From Pseudonocardia sp. C8 (GTDB lineage Bacteria > Actinomycetota > Actinomycetes > Mycobacteriales > Pseudonocardiaceae), in assembly GCF_014267175.1 (NCBI RefSeq), contig NZ_JACMTR010000002.1, positions 4,675,501 through 4,739,500 of the forward strand: a stretch of 64,000 bases of DNA, given 5' to 3'. Made by a program: the position numbers and the translations under genes. Below, piece after piece: positions 8,544-16,852 of the stretch. How positions within the stretch are numbered: position 1 is the stretch's first letter; each line of letters opens with the position of its first letter. The notes beneath the pieces were generated by a model, which did not search any database, was not told where the DNA came from, and saw nothing but the letters and a program-made list of their open reading frames with translations.

Positions 8544-9017
8544 GTGTCCACCGCGAACCGCCTGCTGCGCCGTACCCCCCGCCGCCGGGACCGCCGCGGC
8601 CGGGGCCTGCGCGGGTTGATGTACCCGGTGACCACACCCGCGTTCCGGACCCGGGCCGAACGCTTCGACGCGAAGGTCCTCGAGGCCCTCGAACCGATCG
8701 AGGCCCGCTGGGGGCCGGAGCTGGCCGATGTGGACCTGGCCGTCGACGACGTGCCGGCCGTCGACCGGACGTCGCCGGACGAGGTCGTGTGGGGTGCCGG
8801 GGTGCTGGCCGACGTCGGCGTGCCGCTGGCGCACCTGGTGCCGGCCGGGGTCGACTCCGCCGGGCTGCCGACCCGGGCCCGGATCGTGCTCTACCGGCGC
8901 CCGCTCGAGGCGCGCGCCCGCAACGGCGAGGACCTCGCCGACCTCGTGCACGAGGTCCTCGTCGAGCAGGTCGCCGAGTACCTCAACATCGAGCCCGACG
9001 CCGTCGACGGCGGCTGA
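8544..9017 (+). CDS. Metallopeptidase-family (zincin-like) protein with degenerate motif
   Basis: A 157-aa protein corresponding to Rv3259, from the 'minimal metalloprotease' family. The basic N-terminus is followed by a core with DVDLAVDDVP and ARIVLYRRPLEARA. The expected HExxH zinc helix reads HEVLVEQVAEYLNI (H136, E137, then V140 where the second histidine belongs). The first zinc ligand and catalytic glutamate are kept and E141 is nearby, but the second histidine is lost. Catalysis is therefore doubtful, and a structural or binding role is possible. It starts at GTG and is divergent from the DUF3499 gene. Confidence 0.8.
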   Translation: MSTANRLLRRTPRRRDRRGRGLRGLMYPVTTPAFRTRAERFDAKVLEALEPIEARWGPELADVDLAVDDVPAVDRTSPDEVVWGAGVLADVGVPLAHLVPAGVDSAGLPTRARIVLYRRPLEARARNGEDLADLVHEVLVEQVAEYLNIEPDAVDGG

Positions 9018-9095
9018 CGGGCCGGGCCCGCACACGACGACGCCCGGGGCGCCTGTCGGCACCCCGGGCGTCCGTGGCTCGTCCCCCGTCCGGGC

Positions 9096-9261
9096 TAGTG
9101 CCCCGTCACGCAACGTCGGTGCGGAAATCGGTGGATCCAGGGGTTCGCCGGCAAGGCGCCGGCCGGGCCCAGTACCGGGCGTACTCGGCCCGGTCGGCAA
9201 CGCCGCCGGCGGGCGCCTGGGCCGCCGAGTTCCGTGCCGAACGTTGCGTGACGGGGCACTA
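9096..9261. mobile_element. MITE-like inverted repeat covering the whiB2 stop codon
   Basis: The 20-bp TAGTGCCCCGTCACGCAACG at 9096-9115 is repeated as an exact reverse complement at 9242-9261, and weaker pairing extends both arms to about 30 bp (TCGGTGCGGAA against TTCGGCACGGAA). The 166-bp element contains an inner GC hairpin (near 9147-9164). The right arm supplies the TAG stop of the WhiB gene. No transposase lies inside. It could be a non-autonomous insertion, or a large bidirectional terminator between convergent genes (8544-9017 and whiB2). Confidence 0.6.
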
Positions 9262-9621
9262 CACCGCGGCGCGGCGCAGCCGGCGCCGCTCCCGCTCGGA
9301 CAGCCCGCCCCAGATCCCGAACCGCTCGTCCTGGGCCAGCGCGTAGTCCAGGCACTCGGCCCGCACCTCGCACCCGGCGCAGATGCGCTTGGCCTCCCGC
9401 GTGGAGCCGCCCTTCTCCGGGAAGAACGCCTCCGGGTCGGTCTGCGCACACAGCGCGCGCTCCTGCCAGTCCGGCACCTCGTCCCCGGATGCCTCGTCCA
9501 GCAGCAGATTCTTCAGATCCAGTACCTGCGCCACCCGGTCGTGATCCTCGGTGACCGGCTGCAGTGCCCCCTCGGCCACCGCCGGCCGCAGCATCCGCAT
9601 GAATCCCTCGACGTCGTCCAC
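9259..9621 (-). CDS. whiB2: WhiB-family iron-sulfur regulator (WhiB2/WhmD type)
   Basis: A 120-aa transcriptional regulator that binds a [4Fe-4S] cluster through C58, C81, C84 and C90 (C-x22-C-x2-C-x5-C). The GIWGG turn is at 102-106 and a basic tail (RERRRLRRAAV) follows for DNA contact. Position next to the fbiA/fbiB and manB region and the sequence type match WhiB2/WhmD, which controls septation and sporulation-type division with WhiA. The GTG at 9621 is chosen because GGGGAGG lies 7 nt upstream; the longer frame to 9723 has no such site. A palindrome and a GACAC lie in its upstream region. The stop codon lies in an inverted-repeat element. Confidence 0.92.
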   Translation of the reverse strand: MDDVEGFMRMLRPAVAEGALQPVTEDHDRVAQVLDLKNLLLDEASGDEVPDWQERALCAQTDPEAFFPEKGGSTREAKRICAGCEVRAECLDYALAQDERFGIWGGLSERERRRLRRAAV

Positions 9622-9652
9622 TCGCCCACCTCCCCGCAATGCACCGGCGAAT

Positions 9653-9673
9653 GACACCGCTGTAAGTACAGCG
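9653..9673. promoter_or_regulatory. Palindrome and WhiA-like GACAC in whiB2 upstream region
   Basis: CGCTGTAAGTACAGCG (9658-9673) is a palindrome with 7-bp arms and a 2-bp centre. It overlaps a GACAC (9653-9657), the core recognised by WhiA in Streptomyces. It sits about 35-50 bp upstream of the whiB2 start, between two divergent genes, so either could be controlled. Position and symmetry are seen; the binding protein is inferred. Confidence 0.4.
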
Positions 9674-9758
9674 CTGACGTTCGCTCGGTGCAAGCCGGCT
9701 CTGCCGAACGAGTGAAGGCCCACGTCGCTGTGTTTAGGCCGTCGGGGAGGATGGGTAC

Positions 9759-10529
9759 GTGCCAGCCCTCACCCGCCGCGTCAGCCCGTGGTTCCTGCTC
9801 CTCGTCGGCGTCACCGTGCTCGGGGGCGTGCTCGCCGCGGCCGCGGTACCCGCCCGCTCCGAGGCGATGGCCGTCGCCGGGGTCTTCGTGATCGTGCTGG
9901 CCGGCTGGGCCGTGTCGCTCTGCCTGCACGAGTTCGGCCACGCGATCACGGCCTACCGCGGCGGCGACACGTCGGTGGCCGCGAAGGGCTACCTGACCCT
10001 CGACGTCCGCCGCTACACCGATCCCGGGCTGTCCCTCGTGCTCCCGCTGATCATTCTGCTGGTCGGTGGGCTGCCGCTTCCCGGCGGGGCCGTGTGGATC
10101 AACCAGTGGGCGCTGCGGTCCCGGGCCCGGCGGAGCGCGGTCTCGATGGCCGGGCCGGTGGCCAACCTCGTGCTCGGGATCGTGCTGATCGTCGTCGTGG
10201 GCGTGTTCCCCGCCATGCCGACACCGGTCGCGGCCGGGCTGTCGGCGCTGGCCCTGTTCCAGATCGTCGCCTTCGTGCTGAACATGCTCCCGGTGCCCGG
10301 GCTGGACGGCTGGGGCGCGCTGGAGCCGTACCTGCCGGTGCCGGCGCAACGGTTCGGTGAGCGGGTCCGGCCGTGGGCCCCGCTGGCGCTGCTGGCGCTG
10401 CTGCTGTTCGTGCCGGGGGTCAGCACGCTGTTCTTCGCCGGGACGCAGATCCTCTACACGCTCGCCGGCGGGGACGCCCGGCTGGCCGGGCAGGGGTTCA
10501 GAGCACTGTTCTTCTGGCAGAACCTCTAG
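9759..10529 (+). CDS. Site-2-protease-type (M50) membrane metallopeptidase
   Basis: A 256-aa multi-pass membrane protein with the intramembrane zinc motif HEFGH at residues 57-61 and the second-site motif NMLPVPGLDGW in the C-terminal half. Both lie in hydrophobic segments, as in S2P/SpoIVFB-like proteases. About six membrane segments are visible. There is no PDZ domain, which fits the compact branch. It starts at GTG behind GGGGAGG. Its last 32 bp overlap the convergent Nudix gene. The substrate is unknown; a membrane-anchored regulator is the usual type of target. Confidence 0.87.
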   Translation: MPALTRRVSPWFLLLVGVTVLGGVLAAAAVPARSEAMAVAGVFVIVLAGWAVSLCLHEFGHAITAYRGGDTSVAAKGYLTLDVRRYTDPGLSLVLPLIILLVGGLPLPGGAVWINQWALRSRARRSAVSMAGPVANLVLGIVLIVVVGVFPAMPTPVAAGLSALALFQIVAFVLNMLPVPGLDGWGALEPYLPVPAQRFGERVRPWAPLALLALLLFVPGVSTLFFAGTQILYTLAGGDARLAGQGFRALFFWQNL

Positions 10530-11052
10530 CCGCGGCCACCATCGCGGCGAGGGTGTCGCCGTCGCCGGGCAGCCCGTCGACCGGCCACCACCGCAGGTCG
10601 AGCGACTCGTCGCTGATCCGCGGCTGCGCGCCGGTCGGGGCGCGGACCAGGTAGCGGACGTCGAGGTGCCGGGTCGGGACGCCGAGCGAGCAGGTGACCG
10701 GGTGGACGTCGACGTGCAGCGGGTGCTCGCCGATCTCCAGCCCGGCGATGCCGGACTCCTCGGTCGCCTCCCGCAGCGCCGCCGCGCGCAGGCTCTCGTC
10801 GCGGGGCTCGCAGTGGCCGCCGAGCTGCACCCAGCGGCCCACCCGGGGGTGCAGGGTGAGCAGCGTGTGCGTGCCGTCGGCGTCGAGGACCAGCGCGGAC
10901 GCGGTCAGGTGACCGGGCACGCAGGACCGGTCGCACGCGTCGTCCGGGCGGGTGTCGAGGAAGGCCAGCAGGGCGTGCTTGAGCGCACGCTGGTCCTCGC
11001 CCTCCGGGTCCCACGCGCCGAGCTCCCGCGCCGCCGTCGCCGCAGCTACCAC
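10498..11052 (-). CDS. Nudix hydrolase
   Basis: A 184-aa protein with a Nudix box at GHCEPRDESLRAAAL followed by REATEESGI, where the REATEE glutamates bind the metal needed to hydrolyse a nucleoside diphosphate linked to X. The residues before it (LLTLHPRVGRWVQLGGH) are typical of the branch found beside fbiB in actinomycetes. The GTG at 11052 is chosen because GAGGAGG lies just upstream. The substrate is not predictable. It lies 64 bp downstream of fbiB and its 3' end overlaps the M50 gene tail to tail. Confidence 0.88.
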   Translation of the reverse strand: MVAAATAARELGAWDPEGEDQRALKHALLAFLDTRPDDACDRSCVPGHLTASALVLDADGTHTLLTLHPRVGRWVQLGGHCEPRDESLRAAALREATEESGIAGLEIGEHPLHVDVHPVTCSLGVPTRHLDVRYLVRAPTGAQPRISDESLDLRWWPVDGLPGDGDTLAAMVAAARGSARRTVL

Positions 11053-11116
11053 CGTGCCTCCTCTGCTCTGCTCACCTCTGCGCACCACCCCGGCCCGCGG
11101 CTCCGCACGGCCCCCG

Positions 11117-12463
11117 TCAGAGCTCGATCAGGCCGTCGTGCGGGTCGCGGGGCGCGCGGGGCTCCAGCGGTTCCGCGGGCACCCCGACCGCCACCGCGCC
11201 GAGGGCCTCCCAGTCCGCGGGCAGGTCCAGTGCGGCCCGCGCCACGTCCGGCGCGAAGATCGTCGACCCGACCCAGCAGGACGCGAGCCCCTCCGCGGCC
11301 AACGCCACCAGCAGCGCCTGGACCGCGGCCCCTCCGGCGACGGTGAACATGTCCCGCTCGGCCGCGTCCCGGGCGTCGCCGTAGGCGTGCATGCCCTCGC
11401 GGGACCGGAACGCCAGCACCAGCTCCGGGGCCCGGCGCAGCAGGTCCCCGCGCGCCAGGCGGCGTTCGATCTCGTCGGCCGGGCGGCCGTCGGCGGCGAG
11501 GTCGGCCCGCCAGCGTGCCCGCAGCGCGTCCAGCACGGCGGCCCGGCGCTCCGGGTCGCGCAGCCACACGAACCGGAACGGGGTGCTGTGGTGCGGGGCG
11601 GGCGCGGTGAGCGCGGTGCCCACGGCGCGGCGCAGGGCCTCCGGGTCGACCGGGTCGGCGGCGAACGAGCGGGTGCTGCGCCGCAGCAGCACCGCCTCCC
11701 GGCGGCCTCGCGCGATCGCCTCGTCCGTGCCGAGCCAGAACAGGTCGTCCTCGAGCGGCCGGACGAGGTCGCGGGCGGTGCTGCCGTCGTCGTCGAGGCG
11801 CATGCCGCGCACGACGGCCACCGGCACCCCGCCGAGCTTGCCCTTCACCAGGTCCGCGGCCGCGGCGAGCTCGTCGGCGACCGCGATCTCGGTGACGAGC
11901 AGGTCGTTGCCCTGGGCGTCGACCGCGCCGCCGTAGCGGTGCAGCACCGGCACCCCGGCCGAGCCGATGGCGACGTCGGTCTGCCCGACCCGCCAGGTCC
12001 GGCCCAGGGTGTCGGTGACGACGACGCCGACCGTCACGCCGAGCCGGTCGCGCAGCCCGTCCCGGAGGGCGGCGGCGGAGGCGTCCGGGTCGGCGGGCAG
12101 CAGGGCGAGCTCGTCGCGGCGCACGTTCGACCCGTCCACCCCGGCGGCCGCCTGCACGACGCCGAGCTTCCCCGCGACGATCACGGTCTTCCCGCGCCGG
12201 GCCAGGATCCGCTCGGTCTCGCCGTCGACCAGGCTGCGGCGCAGCGCGTCGCGTTCCTGCTCGTCGGCCGGGGCCGGGACCAGGCGTCCCTCGACCTTGG
12301 AGAACACCTTGCTGGTCACGACGAGGACGTCGCCGTCGGCGAGCCAGGGCAGGTGCTCGGCCAGCGCGGCGGTGAGGTCGTCGCCGGGACGGAACTCGGG
12401 CAGCCCGGGGACCGCGACGATCTCCAGGCCGGACGCCGCGTGGTCGGGGAACTCAGTCGACAC
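11117..12463 (-). CDS. fbiB: Coenzyme F420:L-glutamate ligase, bifunctional
   Basis: A 448-aa two-domain protein. The N-terminal half (to about residue 245) is the CofE-like F420-0:gamma-glutamyl ligase ([34 protein letters not shown]). The C-terminal half is an FMN-binding nitroreductase-like domain ([16 protein letters not shown]) that reduces dehydro-F420-0. Together they finish the deazaflavin cofactor with its polyglutamate tail. The GTG start overlaps the end of fbiA by 11 bp, so the two are co-translated. Length and domain order match the mycobacterial protein (Rv3262). Confidence 0.96.
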   Translation of the reverse strand: MSTEFPDHAASGLEIVAVPGLPEFRPGDDLTAALAEHLPWLADGDVLVVTSKVFSKVEGRLVPAPADEQERDALRRSLVDGETERILARRGKTVIVAGKLGVVQAAAGVDGSNVRRDELALLPADPDASAAALRDGLRDRLGVTVGVVVTDTLGRTWRVGQTDVAIGSAGVPVLHRYGGAVDAQGNDLLVTEIAVADELAAAADLVKGKLGGVPVAVVRGMRLDDDGSTARDLVRPLEDDLFWLGTDEAIARGRREAVLLRRSTRSFAADPVDPEALRRAVGTALTAPAPHHSTPFRFVWLRDPERRAAVLDALRARWRADLAADGRPADEIERRLARGDLLRRAPELVLAFRSREGMHAYGDARDAAERDMFTVAGGAAVQALLVALAAEGLASCWVGSTIFAPDVARAALDLPADWEALGAVAVGVPAEPLEPRAPRDPHDGLIEL

Positions 12464-13475
12464 GCACGCCCGCCAGGTCGAACGCGGCCCGGGCCATGGC
12501 GGCGGTGGCCTCGGTGCCGGTCATCAGCAGCGGCACCTCGCGGACGGTCGCGCCGGGCACGGTCGCGGTGTCGCCGGTGTGCACGAGGTAGCCGTCGAGC
12601 AGCCCGCCCTCGCCGCGGCCGCCGTAGTGCCGGCCCACCCCCTCCGCGCTGGTCTCGACGCCGATCGCGGTCAGGCACCGGTCGGCCATCCCGCGGACCG
12701 GAGCCCCGCCGACGATCGGGGACAGCCCGACGACCGGCGCGGGGGTCGCGGCGAGTGCCTGCGCCACACCGGGGACCGACACGATCGTGCCGATGGACAC
12801 GACCGGGTTGGACGGGGCGACCAGCACGACGTCGGCGCCGGCGATCGAGGCCCGCGCGTCCGGGAGGATCCCGGCCTGGTCGGCGCCCACCGAGGCGAAC
12901 CGGTAGGCCTTGGGCTCGGCGCGGTGCCGGATCCACCACTCCTGGAAGTGGACGGCGACCTGCGGCGCGGCCTCGTCGTCGGCCGGCGCGTCCGGGTTGT
13001 CGATCACCACGTGGGTCTCGACCCGGTCGTCGGTGGCGGGCAGCAGCCGGACCCCGGGCCGCCAGCGGTGGCAGAGCGCCTCGGTGACCTGGGACAGCGG
13101 GTACCCGGCCCGCAGCATGCGGGTGCGGACCAGGTGGGTGGCGACGTCGCGGTCGCCGAGGCCGAACCAGGTGGGCTCGGCCTCGTAGGCCTCCAGCTCC
13201 TCCCGGATCGACCAGGTCTCGCCGGACCGGCCCCACCCCTTCGCGGTGTCGATCCCGCCGCCGAGGGTGTACATGCAGGTGTCGAGGTCCGGGCACACCC
13301 GCAGGCCGTGCAGCCAGATGTCGTCGCCGACGTTGACCACGGCGTCCACCTGGTGCGGGTGGTCGTCGACATCCCCCTCCCACCCGGGTCCGACCGCGGG
13401 CAGGCCGAGGGCGGCCTTGACGCCTTGCAGGAAGCGGGCCCCGCCGACCCCGCCGACCAGAACGGTGACCTTCAC
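12453..13475 (-). CDS. fbiA: 2-phospho-L-lactate (phosphoenolpyruvyl) transferase
   Basis: A 340-aa CofD/FbiA enzyme that transfers the activated 2-phospholactate or phosphoenolpyruvyl group to the deazaflavin Fo, giving (dehydro-)F420-0. Signatures are the N-terminal glycine loop [33 protein letters not shown], and [16 protein letters not shown] with LSPIVGG in the C-terminal half. The GTG start (VKVTVLVGG) fits the family. It is followed by overlapping fbiB. Upstream of it, in the same direction, lies an AlkA-like glycosylase with only a 20-bp gap. Confidence 0.96.
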   Translation of the reverse strand: MKVTVLVGGVGGARFLQGVKAALGLPAVGPGWEGDVDDHPHQVDAVVNVGDDIWLHGLRVCPDLDTCMYTLGGGIDTAKGWGRSGETWSIREELEAYEAEPTWFGLGDRDVATHLVRTRMLRAGYPLSQVTEALCHRWRPGVRLLPATDDRVETHVVIDNPDAPADDEAAPQVAVHFQEWWIRHRAEPKAYRFASVGADQAGILPDARASIAGADVVLVAPSNPVVSIGTIVSVPGVAQALAATPAPVVGLSPIVGGAPVRGMADRCLTAIGVETSAEGVGRHYGGRGEGGLLDGYLVHTGDTATVPGATVREVPLLMTGTEATAAMARAAFDLAGVRVD

Positions 13476-13495
13476 AGCCGACGACCCTACGACGC

Positions 13496-14425
13496 TCAGA
13501 TGGCGCGGTGGTCGCGCGGGGAGAACCGGGGGCCGAACCGGGGCCGCCGGAACCCGGAGGCCTCGATGTAGCGCACGGCCCGCTGCCGCTGCGGGGCGTA
13601 CGGGCGCAGCACCTCCAGCAGGCCGGCGTCGTCGAGGTCGTGGCCCAGCAGCGCCCAGCCCACGGTGTTCGGGATGTGGAAGTCGCCGAAGCTGACCGCG
13701 TCCGGGTCGCCCCACACCCGCTGGGCGACCTCGGCCGCCGTCCACACCCCGATCCCGGGGACCCGCCGCAGGAGCTCCCGTCCGGCCTCGCCGCCCAGCT
13801 CGGCCGCGCGTTCCAGGCGGTGCGCGACGACGGCGGCGTTGAGGATCGCGGACCGCCGCGCGTGGTCGACGCCGGCCCGGTGCCACTCCCAGTCCGGGAT
13901 CGCCCGGACCTGCTCGGGGGTGGGCGGGACCCGCATGCCGTCCGGGACGATCCCGGCCGGGCCGGGCGCGGGATCACCGAACCGCCACGCGAGCTCGCGG
14001 AACGAGCGCCGGGCCTCGGTCCCGGTGACCTTCTGCTCCAGGACGGCCGGCAGCAGCGTGTCCCACACCCGGCCGCTGGCGCCGAGCCGCAGGCCGGGGC
14101 GGCGGTGCACCGCGTCGGCGACGACCGGGTGGTGCGCCACGAACCCGGCCGGGTCGTCGTCGGCGCCGAGCAGGGACGGCAGCCGGTCGATCTCCCGGGC
14201 CGCGCCGGGGCCCCAGCCGGTGGCGCGGACCGTCCCGTGCGTCCCCCCACCGGAGCGGCGGCGGATCGCGACGGTCGCGGGGCCCTCGGGCGTCGTCGAC
14301 ACCCGCCAGATCACGCCGCCCTCCCCGACGGTCCGCCAGGTCGGGTCGCCGCGGCCGCGGCGCAGCGGGGACAGGACGCCGTACAGGTCGAGCGGGTACG
14401 GCGGCCGCCACTCCCGGTCGAGCAC
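13496..14425 (-). CDS. AlkA-like DNA-3-methyladenine glycosylase
   Basis: A 309-aa helix-hairpin-helix base-excision glycosylase. The hairpin PGIGVWTA is at residues 223-230, and the likely catalytic aspartate is D248 in GDFHIP, 25 residues downstream as in E. coli AlkA. The N-terminal 100 residues are a beta-rich domain with PPYPLDLYGVLSPL, also AlkA-like. It lies 4 bp after manC and 20 bp before fbiA, so it is probably transcribed with them although it serves DNA repair. There is no Ada-like regulator beside it. Confidence 0.85.
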   Translation of the reverse strand: MLDREWRPPYPLDLYGVLSPLRRGRGDPTWRTVGEGGVIWRVSTTPEGPATVAIRRRSGGGTHGTVRATGWGPGAAREIDRLPSLLGADDDPAGFVAHHPVVADAVHRRPGLRLGASGRVWDTLLPAVLEQKVTGTEARRSFRELAWRFGDPAPGPAGIVPDGMRVPPTPEQVRAIPDWEWHRAGVDHARRSAILNAAVVAHRLERAAELGGEAGRELLRRVPGIGVWTAAEVAQRVWGDPDAVSFGDFHIPNTVGWALLGHDLDDAGLLEVLRPYAPQRQRAVRYIEASGFRRPRFGPRFSPRDHRAI

Positions 14426-14429
14426 CGGC

Positions 14430-15500
14430 TCACACGTCCGGCGAGAACCGGACCCCGTGCGGCGGCAGCGTGACGTCCGGCCAGACCCGCATGTCGTGCC
14501 GCAGCTCGCAGTGCGCGCCGATCACCGCCCGGTCGCCGACGACGGTGTCCCGCACGCTCGCGCCCTCCTCGACGACCGCGCCCGCGCCGATCACCGAGCT
14601 CACCACGACCGCGCCGGCGCCGACGACGGCACCGTCGAACAGCATGGAGCCCTCGACCTTCGCTCCGGAGCCGATCCGGGCGCCGTGTCCGACGGTGGTC
14701 CCGCCGAACACGAACGCGTCCGCGGCCACCTCGGCGCCGTCGAGGATCATCGCCTCGCCGGTCGGGCCGGGCAGGGCCGCCGACGGTGCGACCCCCCGCA
14801 CGAGGTCGGCCGAGCCGTGCACCAGGTCGCCCGGGGTTCCCATGTCCCGCCAGTACGCGACGTCGACGTGCCCCTGGACGTGCGCGCCGGAGGCCAGCAG
14901 GCCGGGGAACGTCTCGCGTTCCACCGACACCGGGCGGCCCTGCGGGATGGTGTCGATGACCTCGCGCCGGAAGACGTAGCAGCCGGCGTTGATCTGGTCG
15001 GTGGGCGGGTCCTCGGTCTTCTCCAGGAACTCGAGCACCCGTCCGGACGCGTCGGTGGGCACGCAGCCGAACGCCCGCGGGTTCTGCACCCGCACCAGGT
15101 GCAGCGTGACGTCCGCACCCGAGCCGCGGTGGGTGTCGGCGACGGCCTTCAGGTCGGTGCCGGCGAGCACGTCACCGTTGAAGATCATCACGTGGTCGGC
15201 GGAGAGCTTCTGCGCCACGTTGCGGATGCCGCCGCCGGTGCCCAGCGGCTCGGTCTCGGTCACGTAGGTCAGGTCCAGGCCCAGCGCCGACCCGTCCCCG
15301 AAGTGCTCCTCGAAGGTCGAGGCCAGGTAGCTGGTGCCCAGCACGGCCCGCCGGATCCCGGCCTCCCGGATCCGGGACAGCAGGTGCGCCAGGAACGGCA
15401 CCCCCGCGGTCGGCAGCATCGGCTTGGGCGCCGACAGGGTCAGTGGCCGCAGCCGGGTGCCCTTGCCCCCGACCAGCACGACCGCCTCGACGTCCTGCAA
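14430..15500 (-). CDS. manC: Mannose-1-phosphate guanylyltransferase (Rv3264c-like)
   Basis: A 356-aa nucleotidyltransferase that makes GDP-mannose from mannose-1-phosphate and GTP. The pyrophosphorylase loop VLVGGKGTRLRPLT is at residues 8-21, with the metal-binding NGDVL and sugar-site EKTEDPPTDQINAGCYV. The C-terminal third is a left-handed beta-helix of hexapeptide repeats (AFVFGGTTVGHGARIGSGAKV). It starts at TTG behind GAGGGGG (7 nt spacing). Gene order with wbbL matches Rv3264c-Rv3265c. Sequence alone does not prove the nucleotide used. Confidence 0.9.
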   Translation of the reverse strand: MQDVEAVVLVGGKGTRLRPLTLSAPKPMLPTAGVPFLAHLLSRIREAGIRRAVLGTSYLASTFEEHFGDGSALGLDLTYVTETEPLGTGGGIRNVAQKLSADHVMIFNGDVLAGTDLKAVADTHRGSGADVTLHLVRVQNPRAFGCVPTDASGRVLEFLEKTEDPPTDQINAGCYVFRREVIDTIPQGRPVSVERETFPGLLASGAHVQGHVDVAYWRDMGTPGDLVHGSADLVRGVAPSAALPGPTGEAMILDGAEVAADAFVFGGTTVGHGARIGSGAKVEGSMLFDGAVVGAGAVVVSSVIGAGAVVEEGASVRDTVVGDRAVIGAHCELRHDMRVWPDVTLPPHGVRFSPDV

Positions 15501-15542
15501 CGCGGTTCCCCCTCAGGTGTTCACTCGTCGTCTCGCGTCCGG

Positions 15543-16421
15543 TCAGCCCGCCCGGGCCGCCAGCCCGGAGCGGACGGCCAGACCGGCCCGCAGCGCGGCC
15601 CGCAGCGGCGCGCGGAGCGGCCCGGGATTCCGGTCCGCCAGGTAGCGGTAGGCGCTGCGGTGGTGCTCGGCGCGCATCCGCGCCGACACCTCCGGCTTCC
15701 CCGTGGACGCCCCGCCCACGTGCACCACCTCGGCCGAGGGTACGTAGACGTTCCGCCAGCCCGCGCGGGCGAGGCGGTCCCCCAGGTCGACGTCCTCGAA
15801 GTACATGAAGTAGCGCGGGTCGAACCCGTCGACCGAGTCGAACGCGGCCCGGCGCAGCAGCAGGCACGACCCGGACAGCCACCCGGCCGCCCGCTCGGTG
15901 AGGTCCTCGCGGCTGCGGCGGTAGGCGGCCGTCCACGGGTTGTCCGGCCAGACCGGGCCCAGCGCGGCGTGCCCGGCGCCCGCGACCAGCGACGGCAGCT
16001 CCCGGGCCGACGGGTAGACCGCACCGGACGGCTCCCGGATCAGCGGCCCGAGCGCCCCGGCCCGCGGGTGCCGGCGACCCGCGTCGAGCAGGGTGTCCAG
16101 CGCGCCGCGGCCCCATTCCAGGTCCGGGTTCGCGACGACGACCCAGCCGTAGGCCGCGTCCAGGGCGGCGACCCCGCGGTTCGCGGCGGCGCCGTAGCCG
16201 ACGTTCTCGCCGATCGGCAGGAAGGTGACCTCCGGGCGCTGTGCGGCGGCCCGCTCCGGCGCCCCGTCGACCGAGCCGTTGTCCGCCAGCACGACGGGCA
16301 CGTCGGTCCGGGTGGTCGCGCCGGCCAGCGAGTCCAGGAACGTGTCCAGGGTGCGGCCCGGCGAGTAGGTCACCGTCACGACGGCGAGCTCGTCGCCGTA
16401 GGGCTGCACGCGTTCCCGCAC
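15543..16421 (-). CDS. wbbL: GT2 glycosyltransferase, WbbL-type rhamnosyltransferase
   Basis: A 292-aa inverting glycosyltransferase. Nucleotide-sugar binding residues appear as VVTVTYSPG, LADNGSVDG and the metal motif VANPDLEW, and the acceptor-side signature FMYFEDVDLGDRLARAGW is near residue 210. By position beside manC it corresponds to Rv3265c, which adds the rhamnose of the linker between peptidoglycan and arabinogalactan. The usual neighbour rmlD (dTDP-rhamnose synthesis) is absent here; the next gene is the LCP ligase in the opposite direction. Confidence 0.88.
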   Translation of the reverse strand: MRERVQPYGDELAVVTVTYSPGRTLDTFLDSLAGATTRTDVPVVLADNGSVDGAPERAAAQRPEVTFLPIGENVGYGAAANRGVAALDAAYGWVVVANPDLEWGRGALDTLLDAGRRHPRAGALGPLIREPSGAVYPSARELPSLVAGAGHAALGPVWPDNPWTAAYRRSREDLTERAAGWLSGSCLLLRRAAFDSVDGFDPRYFMYFEDVDLGDRLARAGWRNVYVPSAEVVHVGGASTGKPEVSARMRAEHHRSAYRYLADRNPGPLRAPLRAALRAGLAVRSGLAARAG

Positions 16422-16852
16422 GGGCTGAACGCTAGCGAGACCGGATCCGCGCCGCTCCGGCGGGGACCGCCGGGGCGGCCCCGATCGCGACCGCGAAGAT
16501 CACACCGCGTGATCGTGGCCGCGGGGCGCGGGACCGCCCGCAGCGCCGGAAGGCCGGGTGAGCAGCGACGACGCGGTCGGCCGGCACGTCATCCTCAAGT
16601 CACCGTGGGGTACGGCCACCGGGCGACGCCGCCGACACGCACACCCCGAGGGCCCGCGCCGGTCGCCGGCATGCTGCACCCTGGACGCGACCGGGCAGCC
16701 CCGGTCACTCCGACGCGCGGCCCCCGTCCCGGGTTCCGCACGGCACCCGGCCGGGTGGTGCCGTGCCGGTCCCCGGCCGGTCACGCTGCTGTCGGCGACC
16801 GTGCGCGACGACCGGCCCGGCGGGCCCCGACCGACTCCGAGGTGAGGCGAGC
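16422..16852. other. Gap between wbbL and the LCP gene
   Basis: A 431-bp divergent intergenic region of very high GC. I see a small palindrome GATCAC-accgc-GTGATC (16498-16514), but no open frame with a ribosome-binding site and no clear -10/-35 pair. It should hold the promoters of both flanking genes. In mycobacteria rmlD sits on the wbbL side; no remnant of it is visible here. Confidence 0.5.

Noticed and set aside
9095..9451. Minus-strand frame across the whiB2 3' end and the inverted repeat
   Set aside because: A shifted frame of whiB2 that runs on through the repeat element. It has no start signal and no family resemblance.
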